64,000 nucleotides of DNA. It comes from Actinoplanes xinjiangensis. GTDB taxonomy: Bacteria > Actinomycetota > Actinomycetes > Mycobacteriales > Micromonosporaceae. A program made the translations under genes and the position numbers. This document shows, in pieces, positions 21,709 through 30,342 of this stretch. The first letter of the stretch is position 1. Each line of letters starts with the position of its first letter. The notes beneath the pieces were generated by a model. The model was not told the DNA's origin. It made no database searches and saw only the letters and a program-made list of their open reading frames with translations. The stretch covers positions 310,001-374,000 of the forward strand of contig NZ_QGGR01000003.1 of assembly GCF_003148685.1 (NCBI RefSeq), in the 5' to 3' direction.

Positions 21709-22443
21709 TCAGTGTCCGTGTGGTGCGTCCGATAGATCAGGCACGCCGTGCGACAGGTCCACACCCGGACCGGACAGGGTCGCCGTCACGAGGACCCGGT
21801 CGGCCGGCACCCCGGCGGTCCGCCCCATCGAGTCCCGCACCGCGGCGATCTGCGCGTCGGAGAGGACCGCCCCGAAGTAGCGGACCGTCACCCCGTCCGG
21901 CTGCACGTCGGTGACGTACCGGTGGAGCGAGTCGCCGAGCACACCCTCGGCGTCCTGCCGCTCCGACACCCGCGCCGGGCTCACCCCGGCGGCCGGGACC
22001 ACGCAGAACGTCAGGTCGTGCACGAGAACCGCCTGGACCAGGTAGAACGCGACACTGGCCGGCTGGTGGTCACGCATGAACGCCTCGGCGTCGTAGACCC
22101 GCGCCCCCTCGTCGAGGACGAAGGTCATCTCCGGTACCAGGTACGCCAGCATCTCCTCGGAGAAGACCGCGAAGGTGGCGTCGGTCAGCGAGCCGATCTT
22201 CGCCTCGGTGGCCAGCGCCCGCAGTTCCCGGGCGATCGCGGCCCGGTCGGCGCCGGGTGCCGGGTGGATCGCGATGGCGGCCCGCCGGCGGACCATCGGG
22301 CCGTCGAACGACGTGCCGGCCAGTCCGTCGCCCTTGTCACCGGCGACGACGTGGGCGACCGGGGTGGGCGGCTCCGCGGCGGGATACGCGTACCAGGCGA
22401 CACCCGCGGCGGCCACCAGCAGTCCGGCGAGAAGCCGCTTCAT
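21709..22443 (-). CDS. Exported protein of unknown function, partner of multicopper oxidase
   Basis: A 244-residue protein with an N-terminal hydrophobic signal or anchor (KRLLAGLLVAAAGVAWYAYPA), then a soluble alpha/beta region with several Asp/Glu-rich helices and a C-terminus ending in DAPHGH. It has one cysteine and no recognised motif. Its ATG overlaps the stop of the multicopper oxidase by one base, so the two are almost certainly co-translated. This suggests a role in copper loading, anchoring or electron transfer for that enzyme, which is an inference from position only. I do not recognise the family. Confidence 0.7.
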   Translation of the reverse strand: MKRLLAGLLVAAAGVAWYAYPAAEPPTPVAHVVAGDKGDGLAGTSFDGPMVRRRAAIAIHPAPGADRAAIARELRALATEAKIGSLTDATFAVFSEEMLAYLVPEMTFVLDEGARVYDAEAFMRDHQPASVAFYLVQAVLVHDLTFCVVPAAGVSPARVSERQDAEGVLGDSLHRYVTDVQPDGVTVRYFGAVLSDAQIAAVRDSMGRTAGVPADRVLVTATLSGPGVDLSHGVPDLSDAPHGH

Positions 22444-24113
22444 CAGCTGCCCAGCGGGTAGCTCGGCGCGTACGTCACCGGCAGCTCGGCCGAGGCGTCG
22501 GGGTAGGCCGGATCCGCGTGGATCGGGTCGTTGTTCGCCATGTCGCCGACCGCGAACTGGATCATCATGTCGCTGTCCTCGTGCACCAGGTTGTGGCAGT
22601 GCAGCATGTACCGGCCGCCGTCGTTGCCGTCGCCGGTGGTGAACTGCATGAGCACCGACGCGGTCTCGTTCTCACCCAGGTAGAAGACGTCCTTCGGACC
22701 GTTCTCCCAGGCGTACGGCTTCCGGCCGGCGGTGTTGTTGCGGGAGAGCAACCGGCCGTCGACCAGGTGGACGTGCACCGGGTGGAACCAGCCGCCCGAC
22801 TCGTTCACCAGGTCCCAGATCTCGATGTCGTAGGGCTTCGGGTTGCCCAGCACCCGTGTGAAGTCGCTCTTCTCGACGTCGTCCCAGGTCTCGCCGTTGA
22901 CGGTCCAGAGGCCGTGCTTGCGCTCCACCCGGACGGTCCGGCGGGCCGTGGCCATCTCCGGCTTCAGCTTCATCACGTCGAGGGCGCCCCGGTTCGCCCA
23001 CGGCACCGGGCCGGTGTCCAGGGTGGACGGGATGACGTACGTGTCCGGCGTCCCCGAGTCGGCGACCACCTCGAACTGCATCACCTTGTCGGTGTTCCGG
23101 AAGTCCTCGTTGTTCTTGTTGCTGAGGTTCCGCAGCTCGATCTTCTGACCGGCCCGGTACTTCCGGAAGTCGATGAGCACCTCGTAGCGCTCGGCGGGGG
23201 CCTGCCGGAACGACTCCACCGCGGCGACCTTCGGCACCATCCCACCGTCGGTGGCGACCACGTGGAACGGGTCGCCGGTGCTGAGCTTGAACCGGTACGA
23301 ACGGGAGATCGACGACACCAGGAAACGGAACCGGTAGACGCGGGGCCGGACCCGCATCTTGGGCCACGGCACCCCGTTCACCAGGATCACGTCACCCATG
23401 AAGCCGGCGTGGTCCTCGTCGTCGAAGGCCACCGAGCCGTCCGCCTTGAACGCGATGTCGCTGACCACGATCGGCACGTCGTACTGGCCCTGCGGCAGCT
23501 GCGCGGCCTCGTACCCGTCGGTCAGGTGGTACTGCCCGGCCAGGCCGGCGTAGGCGTTCGCCGCCGTGGTCCGGTGGTTGTGGTCGTGGTACCAGAGGGT
23601 CCGGGCCGGCTGCCAGTTCGGGTATCGGTACGTCTTGCACTCGCCGGGGTGGGTGTGGTCGTTGGCGTACCCGTCGTACTGCGGCAGCGACGCCGACCCG
23701 TGCAGGTGGGTGACCGTGCTGAACGGCTGCCCGTTGATCCGGTTGAGGGTCAGCGAGTTCTTGATCCGCACCTCGGAGCGGGTGCCCCGGGGAACCCGGA
23801 TGGTCGGGCCGGGAAAGATCCCGTTGTAGCCGGCGATCGTCGTCGTCAGGCCGGGCACGATGCTGGCCTGCCCGGCCTTCTGGGTCAGCCGGTACCTCTG
23901 GAACGGCCCCTGGTCGTCGACGCCCTCCTCGTACGGCATCAGCACCGGCGGGCGCCGGAACATGCTCGTGTACGGCGCCGGCGTGTTCTTCGAGGCCAGC
24001 CTGCTCGACTGGGCCACCACCGCTCCGCCGCCGGCCGCGATGACCAGGCCGCCGCCACCGAGGGCGATCGCTCCCTTGAGCACGTCACGCCGACTCAGAC
24101 TTCCCCGTGTCAT
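22443..24113 (-). CDS. Tat-exported multicopper oxidase (CotA/bilirubin oxidase type)
   Basis: A 556-residue periplasm-type copper enzyme that couples one-electron oxidation of phenols, bilirubin-like compounds or metal ions to reduction of oxygen to water. The Tat signal is visible (SLSRRDVLKG, then a Gly/Ala-rich hydrophobic stretch to about residue 35). All copper sites are present: THLHGS, WYHDHNH, HPVHVHL and the C-terminal HCHNLVHEDSDMM, which supplies type 1, 2 and 3 ligands and an axial Met. The overall layout follows the spore-coat CotA / phenoxazinone synthase group. A GAGGGAG ribosome-binding site precedes the ATG. It leads a two-gene operon and is divergent from a SARP-type regulator, the likely controller. 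Confidence 0.93.
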   Translation of the reverse strand: MTRGSLSRRDVLKGAIALGGGGLVIAAGGGAVVAQSSRLASKNTPAPYTSMFRRPPVLMPYEEGVDDQGPFQRYRLTQKAGQASIVPGLTTTIAGYNGIFPGPTIRVPRGTRSEVRIKNSLTLNRINGQPFSTVTHLHGSASLPQYDGYANDHTHPGECKTYRYPNWQPARTLWYHDHNHRTTAANAYAGLAGQYHLTDGYEAAQLPQGQYDVPIVVSDIAFKADGSVAFDDEDHAGFMGDVILVNGVPWPKMRVRPRVYRFRFLVSSISRSYRFKLSTGDPFHVVATDGGMVPKVAAVESFRQAPAERYEVLIDFRKYRAGQKIELRNLSNKNNEDFRNTDKVMQFEVVADSGTPDTYVIPSTLDTGPVPWANRGALDVMKLKPEMATARRTVRVERKHGLWTVNGETWDDVEKSDFTRVLGNPKPYDIEIWDLVNESGGWFHPVHVHLVDGRLLSRNNTAGRKPYAWENGPKDVFYLGENETASVLMQFTTGDGNDGGRYMLHCHNLVHEDSDMMIQFAVGDMANNDPIHADPAYPDASAELPVTYAPSYPLGS

Positions 24114-24246
24114 CGAACTCCCTCACACTTCCGTCCGTCAGTCGGCAGCGAAGCTATGAGCAGGGCCTTTGGTAATCCTGTGGAAAGCCTCAACCCGGTG
24201 CCGCCGAGCGCCGAAACGTCCTCGGACGAACCCACGAGGAGGCCAC

Positions 24247-25962
24247 ATGCGCGTCAGCGTGCTCGGGCAGCTGACCGTCACCGGCGAGCACGGCGAGCCA
24301 CTGCCCGCCGGTGAACTGCCCCGCCGTGCCCGTCAGGTGCTCGCGGTCCTGGCCGCACGGCACGACCGGATCCAGTCGAAGGACGCGCTCGCCGACTCGG
24401 TGTGGGGCGACGACCTGCCCGGCAACCACGTGGCCGCGCTGGAGCACTACGTGTCGGTGATCCGGCGGCGGCTCCAGCCGGACGGCTCCTCGGCGAACTG
24501 GTTCATCGTCACCCGTAGCGGCGGATATCTGTTCGACACCAGCCGGGCGGGGCTCGACCTGGCCGACCTGCGCACGCTGATCCGGCGGCTGGACGCGCCC
24601 ACCCCGGGCTCGCCCGAGCGCCTGGCCGTGCACGCCGACATCCTGACCCTGGCCCGGCAGCTGCCGTTCCCGGAGGACCCGTACGCGGAATGGGCCGAAC
24701 CGGTCCGCACCGAGGTGCAGGTCGCAGCCGTGAACGCACTGCTGCAGCACGCCGGGTCGACGCTGTGCGACGATCCGGCCCGTTCGCTGCGGCTGGCCCA
24801 GGAGGCGATCGAACTCAACCCGTTCCTGGAGTCGGGGTACCGGGCGGCGATGACCGCCGCGATCGCCATGGACCGGCAGGACGATGCGCTGCGGATCTTC
24901 GAGCGCTGCCGGCAGCTGCTCGACGAGGAACTCGGCGTGACGCCGTCGGCCGACCTCGTCCACCTGCAACAACAGATAGTCACCACCCGTACCGCCCCGA
25001 TCTGCCCGCCGCCGCCCGCAGCACGGCCGGTGCCGGCGCCCGAGCCGGTGGTGCGGGAGCGTTTCCTGGGCCGTGTCACCGAGCTGCGGCTGCTGCTGGA
25101 GCCGGACCCGCCGCCGGTCGTGCACATCGTGGGCCCGTCCGGGTCCGGCAAGTCGGCGTTCCTGGCCGAGCTGGAACGGCACGCGCCCGGCCGGGTCGGC
25201 ATCGGGCACGGCGCGTCCTCGGTCGGGGTGCTCCGGCACGCCTGGCTGCGCGCCGTCCTCACCGACCTGGGTGCGCCCGCCGAGGTGCTCGCGGTCGTCG
25301 ACGCGGCCGGGCCGGAACGGCCGCTGCTGCGGCCCGACCTGGAGGTGATCGGCACCGCGCTGGACGGCCCGGAGCTGATCTTCGTGGCCATCGACGACGC
25401 CGCCGACCTGGACGCCGCCAGCGTCGCCGAGCTGTCCTGGCTCGGCCGGCACTGCCCGGCGGTGCGGATCGTGCTCACCTACTGCTATCCGTCGGAGATC
25501 GCCGAACGCCCGCTGTCCGGGCTGGGCTCGCCGGTCGTGCTGCGCCTGGAACCGCTCACCGACGGGGACCTGACCGTCCTCGGCGACAAGGATCTCGCGG
25601 AACGCACCGGCGGGATCCCCGCGCTGGTCGGGGCCGCGGCGCGGCCCACCGAGGTGTCCTACGCCGTGGCCATGCAGATCGCCCGGCAGCGCACCCGCTG
25701 GATGCCGGACCCGTCCTGGGAGATCCTGCGGCTGTGCGCGGTCCTCGGCCCGCTCAGCGTCGGCGAGTTGTCCACGCTCACCGGATATCCGCTGCCGGAA
25801 CTGCTGGCCTGCGTCGACCATCTGGTCCACGCGCACCTGCTCACCGAGGACGAGGACGGCCGGGTCCGGCACCGCAGCTCGCTGACCAGCGCCGCGGTCT
25901 CCGGCCAGGTCTCCGCGGCCTCGGCCCGCTACCTGCGCCGCCGCCTCGCGGCCGACAACTGA
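24247..25962 (+). CDS. SARP-family transcriptional regulator with P-loop domain
   Basis: A 571-residue regulator. Residues 1-95 form an OmpR-type winged helix (RVSVLGQLTV to TRSGGYLF), and about 100-245 form the bacterial transcriptional activation domain (BTAD) ending LLDEELGVTPSADLVHLQQQI, the hallmark of Streptomyces antibiotic regulatory proteins. A linker is followed by an ATPase-like region with Walker A GPSGSGKS (about 296-303) and a Walker B-like FVAIDDAAD. The ATPase part is short compared with AfsR and has no C-terminal TPR array. The start is fixed by a GAGGAGG site 6 bases upstream; the frame is open 26 codons earlier. It is divergent from the multicopper oxidase, so that operon is the most likely target. 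Confidence 0.88.
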   Translation: MRVSVLGQLTVTGEHGEPLPAGELPRRARQVLAVLAARHDRIQSKDALADSVWGDDLPGNHVAALEHYVSVIRRRLQPDGSSANWFIVTRSGGYLFDTSRAGLDLADLRTLIRRLDAPTPGSPERLAVHADILTLARQLPFPEDPYAEWAEPVRTEVQVAAVNALLQHAGSTLCDDPARSLRLAQEAIELNPFLESGYRAAMTAAIAMDRQDDALRIFERCRQLLDEELGVTPSADLVHLQQQIVTTRTAPICPPPPAARPVPAPEPVVRERFLGRVTELRLLLEPDPPPVVHIVGPSGSGKSAFLAELERHAPGRVGIGHGASSVGVLRHAWLRAVLTDLGAPAEVLAVVDAAGPERPLLRPDLEVIGTALDGPELIFVAIDDAADLDAASVAELSWLGRHCPAVRIVLTYCYPSEIAERPLSGLGSPVVLRLEPLTDGDLTVLGDKDLAERTGGIPALVGAAARPTEVSYAVAMQIARQRTRWMPDPSWEILRLCAVLGPLSVGELSTLTGYPLPELLACVDHLVHAHLLTEDEDGRVRHRSSLTSAAVSGQVSAASARYLRRRLAADN

Positions 25963-25965
25963 CAG

Positions 25966-26007
25966 GACCCGGCGGCGGGCTCCACGCAGGAGGCCCGCCG
26001 CCGGGTC
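25966..26007. terminator. Bidirectional terminator hairpin
   Basis: A perfect 15-bp GC-rich stem (25966-25980 with 25993-26007) and 12-base loop lie between the convergent regulator and PKD-protein genes. It has no clear U-tract. Confidence 0.7.
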
Positions 26008-26059
26008 ACTGATCTTCATGCGGTACGGGCCACGCGTTCCGTGGCCGCGCAAGAGGCGT

Positions 26060-28183
26060 TCAGTTGGTCACGGTCACCGGGAAACCGAGCACCTGGCCAC
26101 CGGTCGAGCTGACGAAGCTGATCGTGCGGACCGTGCCCGGGTTCGGGCCGGTCACCCGGATGCTGAACGCGCCCGCCGCGTCGACCGTGACCGGAGTGCC
26201 GACGACCCGGCCGGCCGGCGTGCCGCCCAGAACCGCGGTGATCCGCTGCCCGGCGAGCAGGTTGCTGGTGCCGGAGATGCGCCACTCGTTGTTGCCGGTG
26301 CGGTACCGGACCGTCAGCCCGGTGAACGTCTCCGCCTGCGGCCGGACCGTCACCCGCGAGGTGCTCGTGCCCGAGGGGTTCCGGGCGGTCAGCTCCAGCA
26401 CGACCGGGTCGTTGGTGTAGACGTAGGCCGGGTTCGGGCCGGGGGCGGCCGGCAACGTCAGCGACGGGTAGGTGAAGGTCGGCCTGGCACCGGTCGCGCC
26501 GGTCAGCGTCACGGCCGGGCCGGACACCTGTCGCCACTGGTAGGTCTCGGCACCGGTCGACGCGGAACCGTCTAGAGTGACCGTACGGCCACGGATCACG
26601 GTCTGGTCGGCGCCGGCGTTCGCCACCGCCGGAGCGGCGCCGGTGACCGTCACGGACACGCTGACCGGAGTGCCCGCGCCGCCCGGGCCGGACACGGCCA
26701 GCCGGAACGTGTAGGTGCCCGCCTGGGTGGCGACGAACGAGGCGGCCGGGGTCGCCGCACCGGTCACGATGACCGCGGGCCCGGACGTCTGGGTCCAGGA
26801 GTACGTGTCGATCGCGCCGGTCGAGCCGGTGCCGTCGAGGGTGACCTTCTGGCCGGCCACGGCGGCGGCCGGTGCGACCGCGTTGGCCACCGGCAGATCC
26901 GGCACGAACGCCTGACCGGAACCGGTCAGCGGAACGGTCGTCGATCCGCCGCTCGACGAGGTGACGGTGACCGTCGCGGGCGGGGCGGTGACGCCGGTGA
27001 ACGGGCCGGTGATCGGGCCGAATCCGGTGACCGACAGCTGCGGCGGGGTCGAGTCCGCGTCGCTGGAGGCGGCGGCGACGGTCAGGGTGCCGGCATCGGC
27101 GTCGTAGCGGGCGTCGGTGACCCGGACGACGTCGACCAGCTTGCGGGTCTTCCTGGCGACCGGGCGGTCCCCCGCGTTGACCACCTCGATGCTGGCGCCG
27201 CCGGCCGGCACCGAGCCGGTCACCGGGAACCGGCCGTAGTAGCGGCCCTTGTCGCCGCGCAGTCTGGTGGTCCGGAAACCGAGCTGGGAGTTCCCGGTCA
27301 CCTCGATCGACTGGCCCGGCTCGCTGCTCGCGAAGACCTCGATGACGCCGGTGCCGTTCGCGCCGACCGTGTACGTGGCCTGGTCGATGTCGATACCCGA
27401 GTTGGCGGCGTACCGGCCCTGCACGCTGAACAGGTCGGTGGACCCGAGGTCGGCGATCACCGCGCCGCCGGCCGGGTCGACCTGCTCGACGCGGACGAAG
27501 TTCGTGCCGTACGGGCTGCCGACGACCCGGTGGTCCACACCCGGGTCACCGGTGTAACCCGCCGGTGCGGCCGGGGCGACCGCGGGGTCCCACTTCAGGA
27601 ACGGGCCGACCCGGCTGGTGATCGCCTGCCCGAACGCACCCGGCGTGGTCCCGATGTCCTCGGTCATGTTGACGCCGCGGTCGTCGGCGGTCAGCTCGTC
27701 CACGCCGTACGGGTGGGTGATCCGGTAGCGGGTGCCCTCGACCGCGTCGAACCGGATCCGGATCCGGCCGAACACCATCTGGTCGCCGTCCCTCACCTCC
27801 TCGGCCGCCCAGGCGCCCTCCAGGTCCATGCCGATCCCGAAGTCCACCCCGTTGGCGAGGGTCATCTCGGCGCCGGCGAGCTGGTAGAAGAACTCGCCCG
27901 GGAAGTTGTCCGGGTACGAGACCGGTGCGTCCGGGTTCGGCACCTCGTCCGGCAGGGTCGAGCAGAGCGGGTCGTCCAGGGTCGTGCAGGCCTCCAGCCG
28001 CAGCCCGTTGCTGTCCCGGTACCAGGCCGGGAAGCCGTGCTCGGCGAGCGGACCGGCCTGGGTCAGGCTGCCCTGCCGGGTCGCGGTGGTGACCACGACC
28101 GCGGCCGCCGTGCCGGCGAGAGGCGCGATCACTGCCACGGTCACCCCCGCGGTGACCGCGAAACGACGCAGTTTCTTCTTCAT
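26060..28183 (-). CDS. Secreted protein with PKD-like domains
   Basis: A 707-residue exported protein. The signal peptide is residues 1-30 (MKKKLRRFAVTAGVTVAVIA, ending GTAAA). A region up to about 240 has the block GFPAWYRDSNGLRLEAC and cysteine pairs CTTLDDPLC, which I have seen as a conserved N-terminus of actinobacterial secreted proteins of unknown role. Two PKD/REJ-like beta-sandwich domains follow (about 455-540 and 545-650), marked by GQKVTLDGTGSTGAIDTYSW and GRTVTLDGSASTGAETYQW, and then a C-terminal beta domain. No catalytic residues or cell-wall anchor are seen. The start at 28183 has a GAGGAG site; the frame extends 16 codons upstream. Confidence 0.82.
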   Translation of the reverse strand: MKKKLRRFAVTAGVTVAVIAPLAGTAAAVVVTTATRQGSLTQAGPLAEHGFPAWYRDSNGLRLEACTTLDDPLCSTLPDEVPNPDAPVSYPDNFPGEFFYQLAGAEMTLANGVDFGIGMDLEGAWAAEEVRDGDQMVFGRIRIRFDAVEGTRYRITHPYGVDELTADDRGVNMTEDIGTTPGAFGQAITSRVGPFLKWDPAVAPAAPAGYTGDPGVDHRVVGSPYGTNFVRVEQVDPAGGAVIADLGSTDLFSVQGRYAANSGIDIDQATYTVGANGTGVIEVFASSEPGQSIEVTGNSQLGFRTTRLRGDKGRYYGRFPVTGSVPAGGASIEVVNAGDRPVARKTRKLVDVVRVTDARYDADAGTLTVAAASSDADSTPPQLSVTGFGPITGPFTGVTAPPATVTVTSSSGGSTTVPLTGSGQAFVPDLPVANAVAPAAAVAGQKVTLDGTGSTGAIDTYSWTQTSGPAVIVTGAATPAASFVATQAGTYTFRLAVSGPGGAGTPVSVSVTVTGAAPAVANAGADQTVIRGRTVTLDGSASTGAETYQWRQVSGPAVTLTGATGARPTFTYPSLTLPAAPGPNPAYVYTNDPVVLELTARNPSGTSTSRVTVRPQAETFTGLTVRYRTGNNEWRISGTSNLLAGQRITAVLGGTPAGRVVGTPVTVDAAGAFSIRVTGPNPGTVRTISFVSSTGGQVLGFPVTVTN

Positions 28184-28396
28184 TGAACTCCTCAGGTTCT
28201 CCGGGCGCCACCGGGGCGCTCGGAGGCGCACCCTGCCCGGGCGACCCTTGGTCCGCCTGAGTCCACCTGCGGAAATGCTTAGTCTTCGCTGAAAGAGTGG
28301 TGTGAGTCCGGCGCCGGTAGCCGCCGGAGGCGGGGAACGGGCGCATTGTTTCTGTGGACTGTGTGGCCGTACCGGATGCGAGGTCGGGAAAACGGT

Positions 28397-28430
28397 GAGG
28401 CCCGCCCACCGGAAGTGGTGGACGGGCCTC
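28397..28430 (-). terminator. Terminator of the sugar ABC transporter operon
   Basis: On the minus strand an 8-bp plus 5-bp stem with one mismatch (28397-28409 region with 28417-28430) is followed by ACCGTTTTCC, 15 bases after the last permease gene. Confidence 0.75.
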
Positions 28431-28445
28431 GCCGTGACGCCGGGG

Positions 28446-29300
28446 TTACTTGATCGCGCCCTCCATGATGCCGCGGACCAGCTGGCGACCGCCGAGGAGC
28501 AGCAGGATGACCAGGGGAACCGTGGCGACGAAGGCGCCGGCCAGCACGCGGCGGTAGACCACGTAGTTACCGCTGGCCAGGTCGGAGAGAGCGACCATCG
28601 AGGTGGGGAAGTCGGTGCCGTTCAGGGTGATCAGTGGCCACTGGAAGTCGTTCCAGGTGGCCACGAAGGTGAGCAGGCCCAGGACCGCGAGGGCGGGCCG
28701 GATCGCCGGGACGACGACCGTCCAGTAGATGCGCAGCGTGAGGGCGCCGTCGATGCGGGCCGCCTCGACCAGCTCGTCCGGGATGGCGTGCCCGATGAAC
28801 TGGCGCATGTAGAAGACGCCGAAGGCGGTGACCAGGCCGGGGGCGATGACCGCGAGCAGGGTGCCGTTCCAGCCGAGCTCGTTCATCACGATGAAGAGCG
28901 CGACCACGCCGAGCTGGTTGGGCACCGTCAGGGTCAGGATGACGATGAACATCAGGACGTTGTTGCCCTTGAAGCGCAGCTTGGCGAAGGCGAAGCCGGC
29001 CAGCGAGCAGAAGAACAGCGTCGACGCGGTCACCGCGAGGGCCACGATCAGACTGTTGATCAGCGAGGCGGTGAAGAAGACGTCCTGCATGGTGAAGACC
29101 TCACGCAGGTTCACCATCAGCTGATCGCCGGGGATCAGCGCCGGCGGCGACGACATCACGGCCTCGTCGCTGCTGGTCGCGATGACGAACATCCAGTACA
29201 CGGGGAAGGCCGAGATCAGCAGGATCGCGGCGAGCCCGACGTACGACTTCCAGGTGCCCGGGGTGTCCTGGGGCGCCCGGCTCAACAGGCGGCTGCTCAC
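28446..29300 (-). CDS. Sugar ABC transporter permease (MalG/CebG type)
   Basis: A 284-residue inner-membrane protein with six expected transmembrane segments and the EAA loop EAARIDGALTLRIYWTVVVPAIRPAL that docks the ATPase. It forms the channel with the upstream permease. The GTG start overlaps the TGA of that gene by four bases. No ATP-binding subunit is encoded nearby. Actinomycete carbohydrate importers of this class commonly share a general ATPase (MsiK) encoded elsewhere, so the system is not necessarily defective. Confidence 0.92.
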   Translation of the reverse strand: MSSRLLSRAPQDTPGTWKSYVGLAAILLISAFPVYWMFVIATSSDEAVMSSPPALIPGDQLMVNLREVFTMQDVFFTASLINSLIVALAVTASTLFFCSLAGFAFAKLRFKGNNVLMFIVILTLTVPNQLGVVALFIVMNELGWNGTLLAVIAPGLVTAFGVFYMRQFIGHAIPDELVEAARIDGALTLRIYWTVVVPAIRPALAVLGLLTFVATWNDFQWPLITLNGTDFPTSMVALSDLASGNYVVYRRVLAGAFVATVPLVILLLLGGRQLVRGIMEGAIK

Positions 29301-30277
29301 TTTCCGCCTCCCAGGCGCCGGGTGACCAGGGCGTTGATACCGGCCACCACCAGAATGATCAAGAACAGTGCCCAGCTCATCGCCGCGGCGTAGCCGAGGT
29401 TGAGGTCACTCCAGCCGACCCGGTAGATGAGCTGCGAGATGGTGCGCCACTGGTGGTCGTAACCACCGTTGGCCTGCGCCGGGTTCTCGTCGAAGAGCAT
29501 CGGCTCGGTGAAGAGCTGGAGACCGCCGATGGTGGAGAGGACGACGGTGAACAGGACCACCGGCTGGATCATCGGCACGGTGATCTTCCACAGCTGGCGC
29601 CACGGGCCCGCGCCGTCGACCGCGGCGGCCTCGTAGACGTCCTTCGGGATCGCTTGCATCGCGGACAGGTAGAGCAGCGCGTTGTAGCCGATCCACTTCC
29701 AGTTGACCATGACGGCGATGGCGACCCAGCTGCTCCAGGTGCCCGCGCGCCAGTCGAGGGGCTGCTCCTGACCGAAGCCGACCAGCGACAGGAACCAGTT
29801 GGCCAGGCCGTTGTCGCGGCTGAAGAACACCGCGAAGACAAGCGACGACGCGGCGACCGGCGTGACGTACGGCAGCAGGATCCCGATCCGCCAGAAGGTC
29901 GCGCCACGCAGCTTGCGGTTCAGCAGGTTCGCGATCATCAGGGCGATCAGCAGCTGCGGAACGGTGGAGAGGATGAAGATGCCGAACGTGTTGACGAGGG
30001 CGTCCCAGAAGTCGGAGTCGCCCGCCAGCTTCGTGAAGTTGTCGAAGCCGACCCAGCCGTTCTTCTCCTTGTCGATGAGGTGCCAGTGCCGCAGCGACAC
30101 CACCGCGTTGAAGATCAGCGGGAACAGCCCGAAGATCGCGAAGAGCACGAAGAACGGCGCGATCATCAGGTACGGGAAGGTCTTGGTGTCGAAACGGTGG
30201 AGCCAGAACTTCGGCCGCTTCGGCGGCGCGTGCTTCGGCTCCTCGGTGTGCGCGACGCGCACGTCGGTGAGGGCCAC
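29297..30277 (-). CDS. Sugar ABC transporter permease (MalF/CebF type)
   Basis: A 326-residue membrane protein. A basic hydrophilic N-terminus (about 35 residues) is followed by six transmembrane segments (first one PYLMIAPFFVLFAIFGLFPLIF) and the EAA loop YEAAAVDGAGPWRQLWKITVPMIQP. It pairs with the following permease. It is the second gene of the operon, after a binding-protein gene from which it is separated by a strong intercistronic hairpin. Similarity of the whole set to cellobiose-type (CebEFG) importers is inferred from motif style, mainly in the binding protein. Confidence 0.92.
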   Translation of the reverse strand: MALTDVRVAHTEEPKHAPPKRPKFWLHRFDTKTFPYLMIAPFFVLFAIFGLFPLIFNAVVSLRHWHLIDKEKNGWVGFDNFTKLAGDSDFWDALVNTFGIFILSTVPQLLIALMIANLLNRKLRGATFWRIGILLPYVTPVAASSLVFAVFFSRDNGLANWFLSLVGFGQEQPLDWRAGTWSSWVAIAVMVNWKWIGYNALLYLSAMQAIPKDVYEAAAVDGAGPWRQLWKITVPMIQPVVLFTVVLSTIGGLQLFTEPMLFDENPAQANGGYDHQWRTISQLIYRVGWSDLNLGYAAAMSWALFLIILVVAGINALVTRRLGGGK

Positions 30278-30297
30278 GGGTAACTCCTAGGGGCCGG

Positions 30298-30327
30298 ACG
30301 GCGGGGCGGCCGTGGCCGCCCCGCCGT
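30298..30327 (-). other. Intercistronic hairpin after the binding-protein gene
   Basis: A 14-bp perfect GC stem (30298-30311 with 30314-30327) lies between the binding-protein stop and the first permease. Hairpins at this place in sugar-transport operons usually protect the binding-protein mRNA or partly terminate, giving more binding protein than permease. Confidence 0.7.
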
Positions 30328-30342
30328 TCTCTTCGGGATGGA

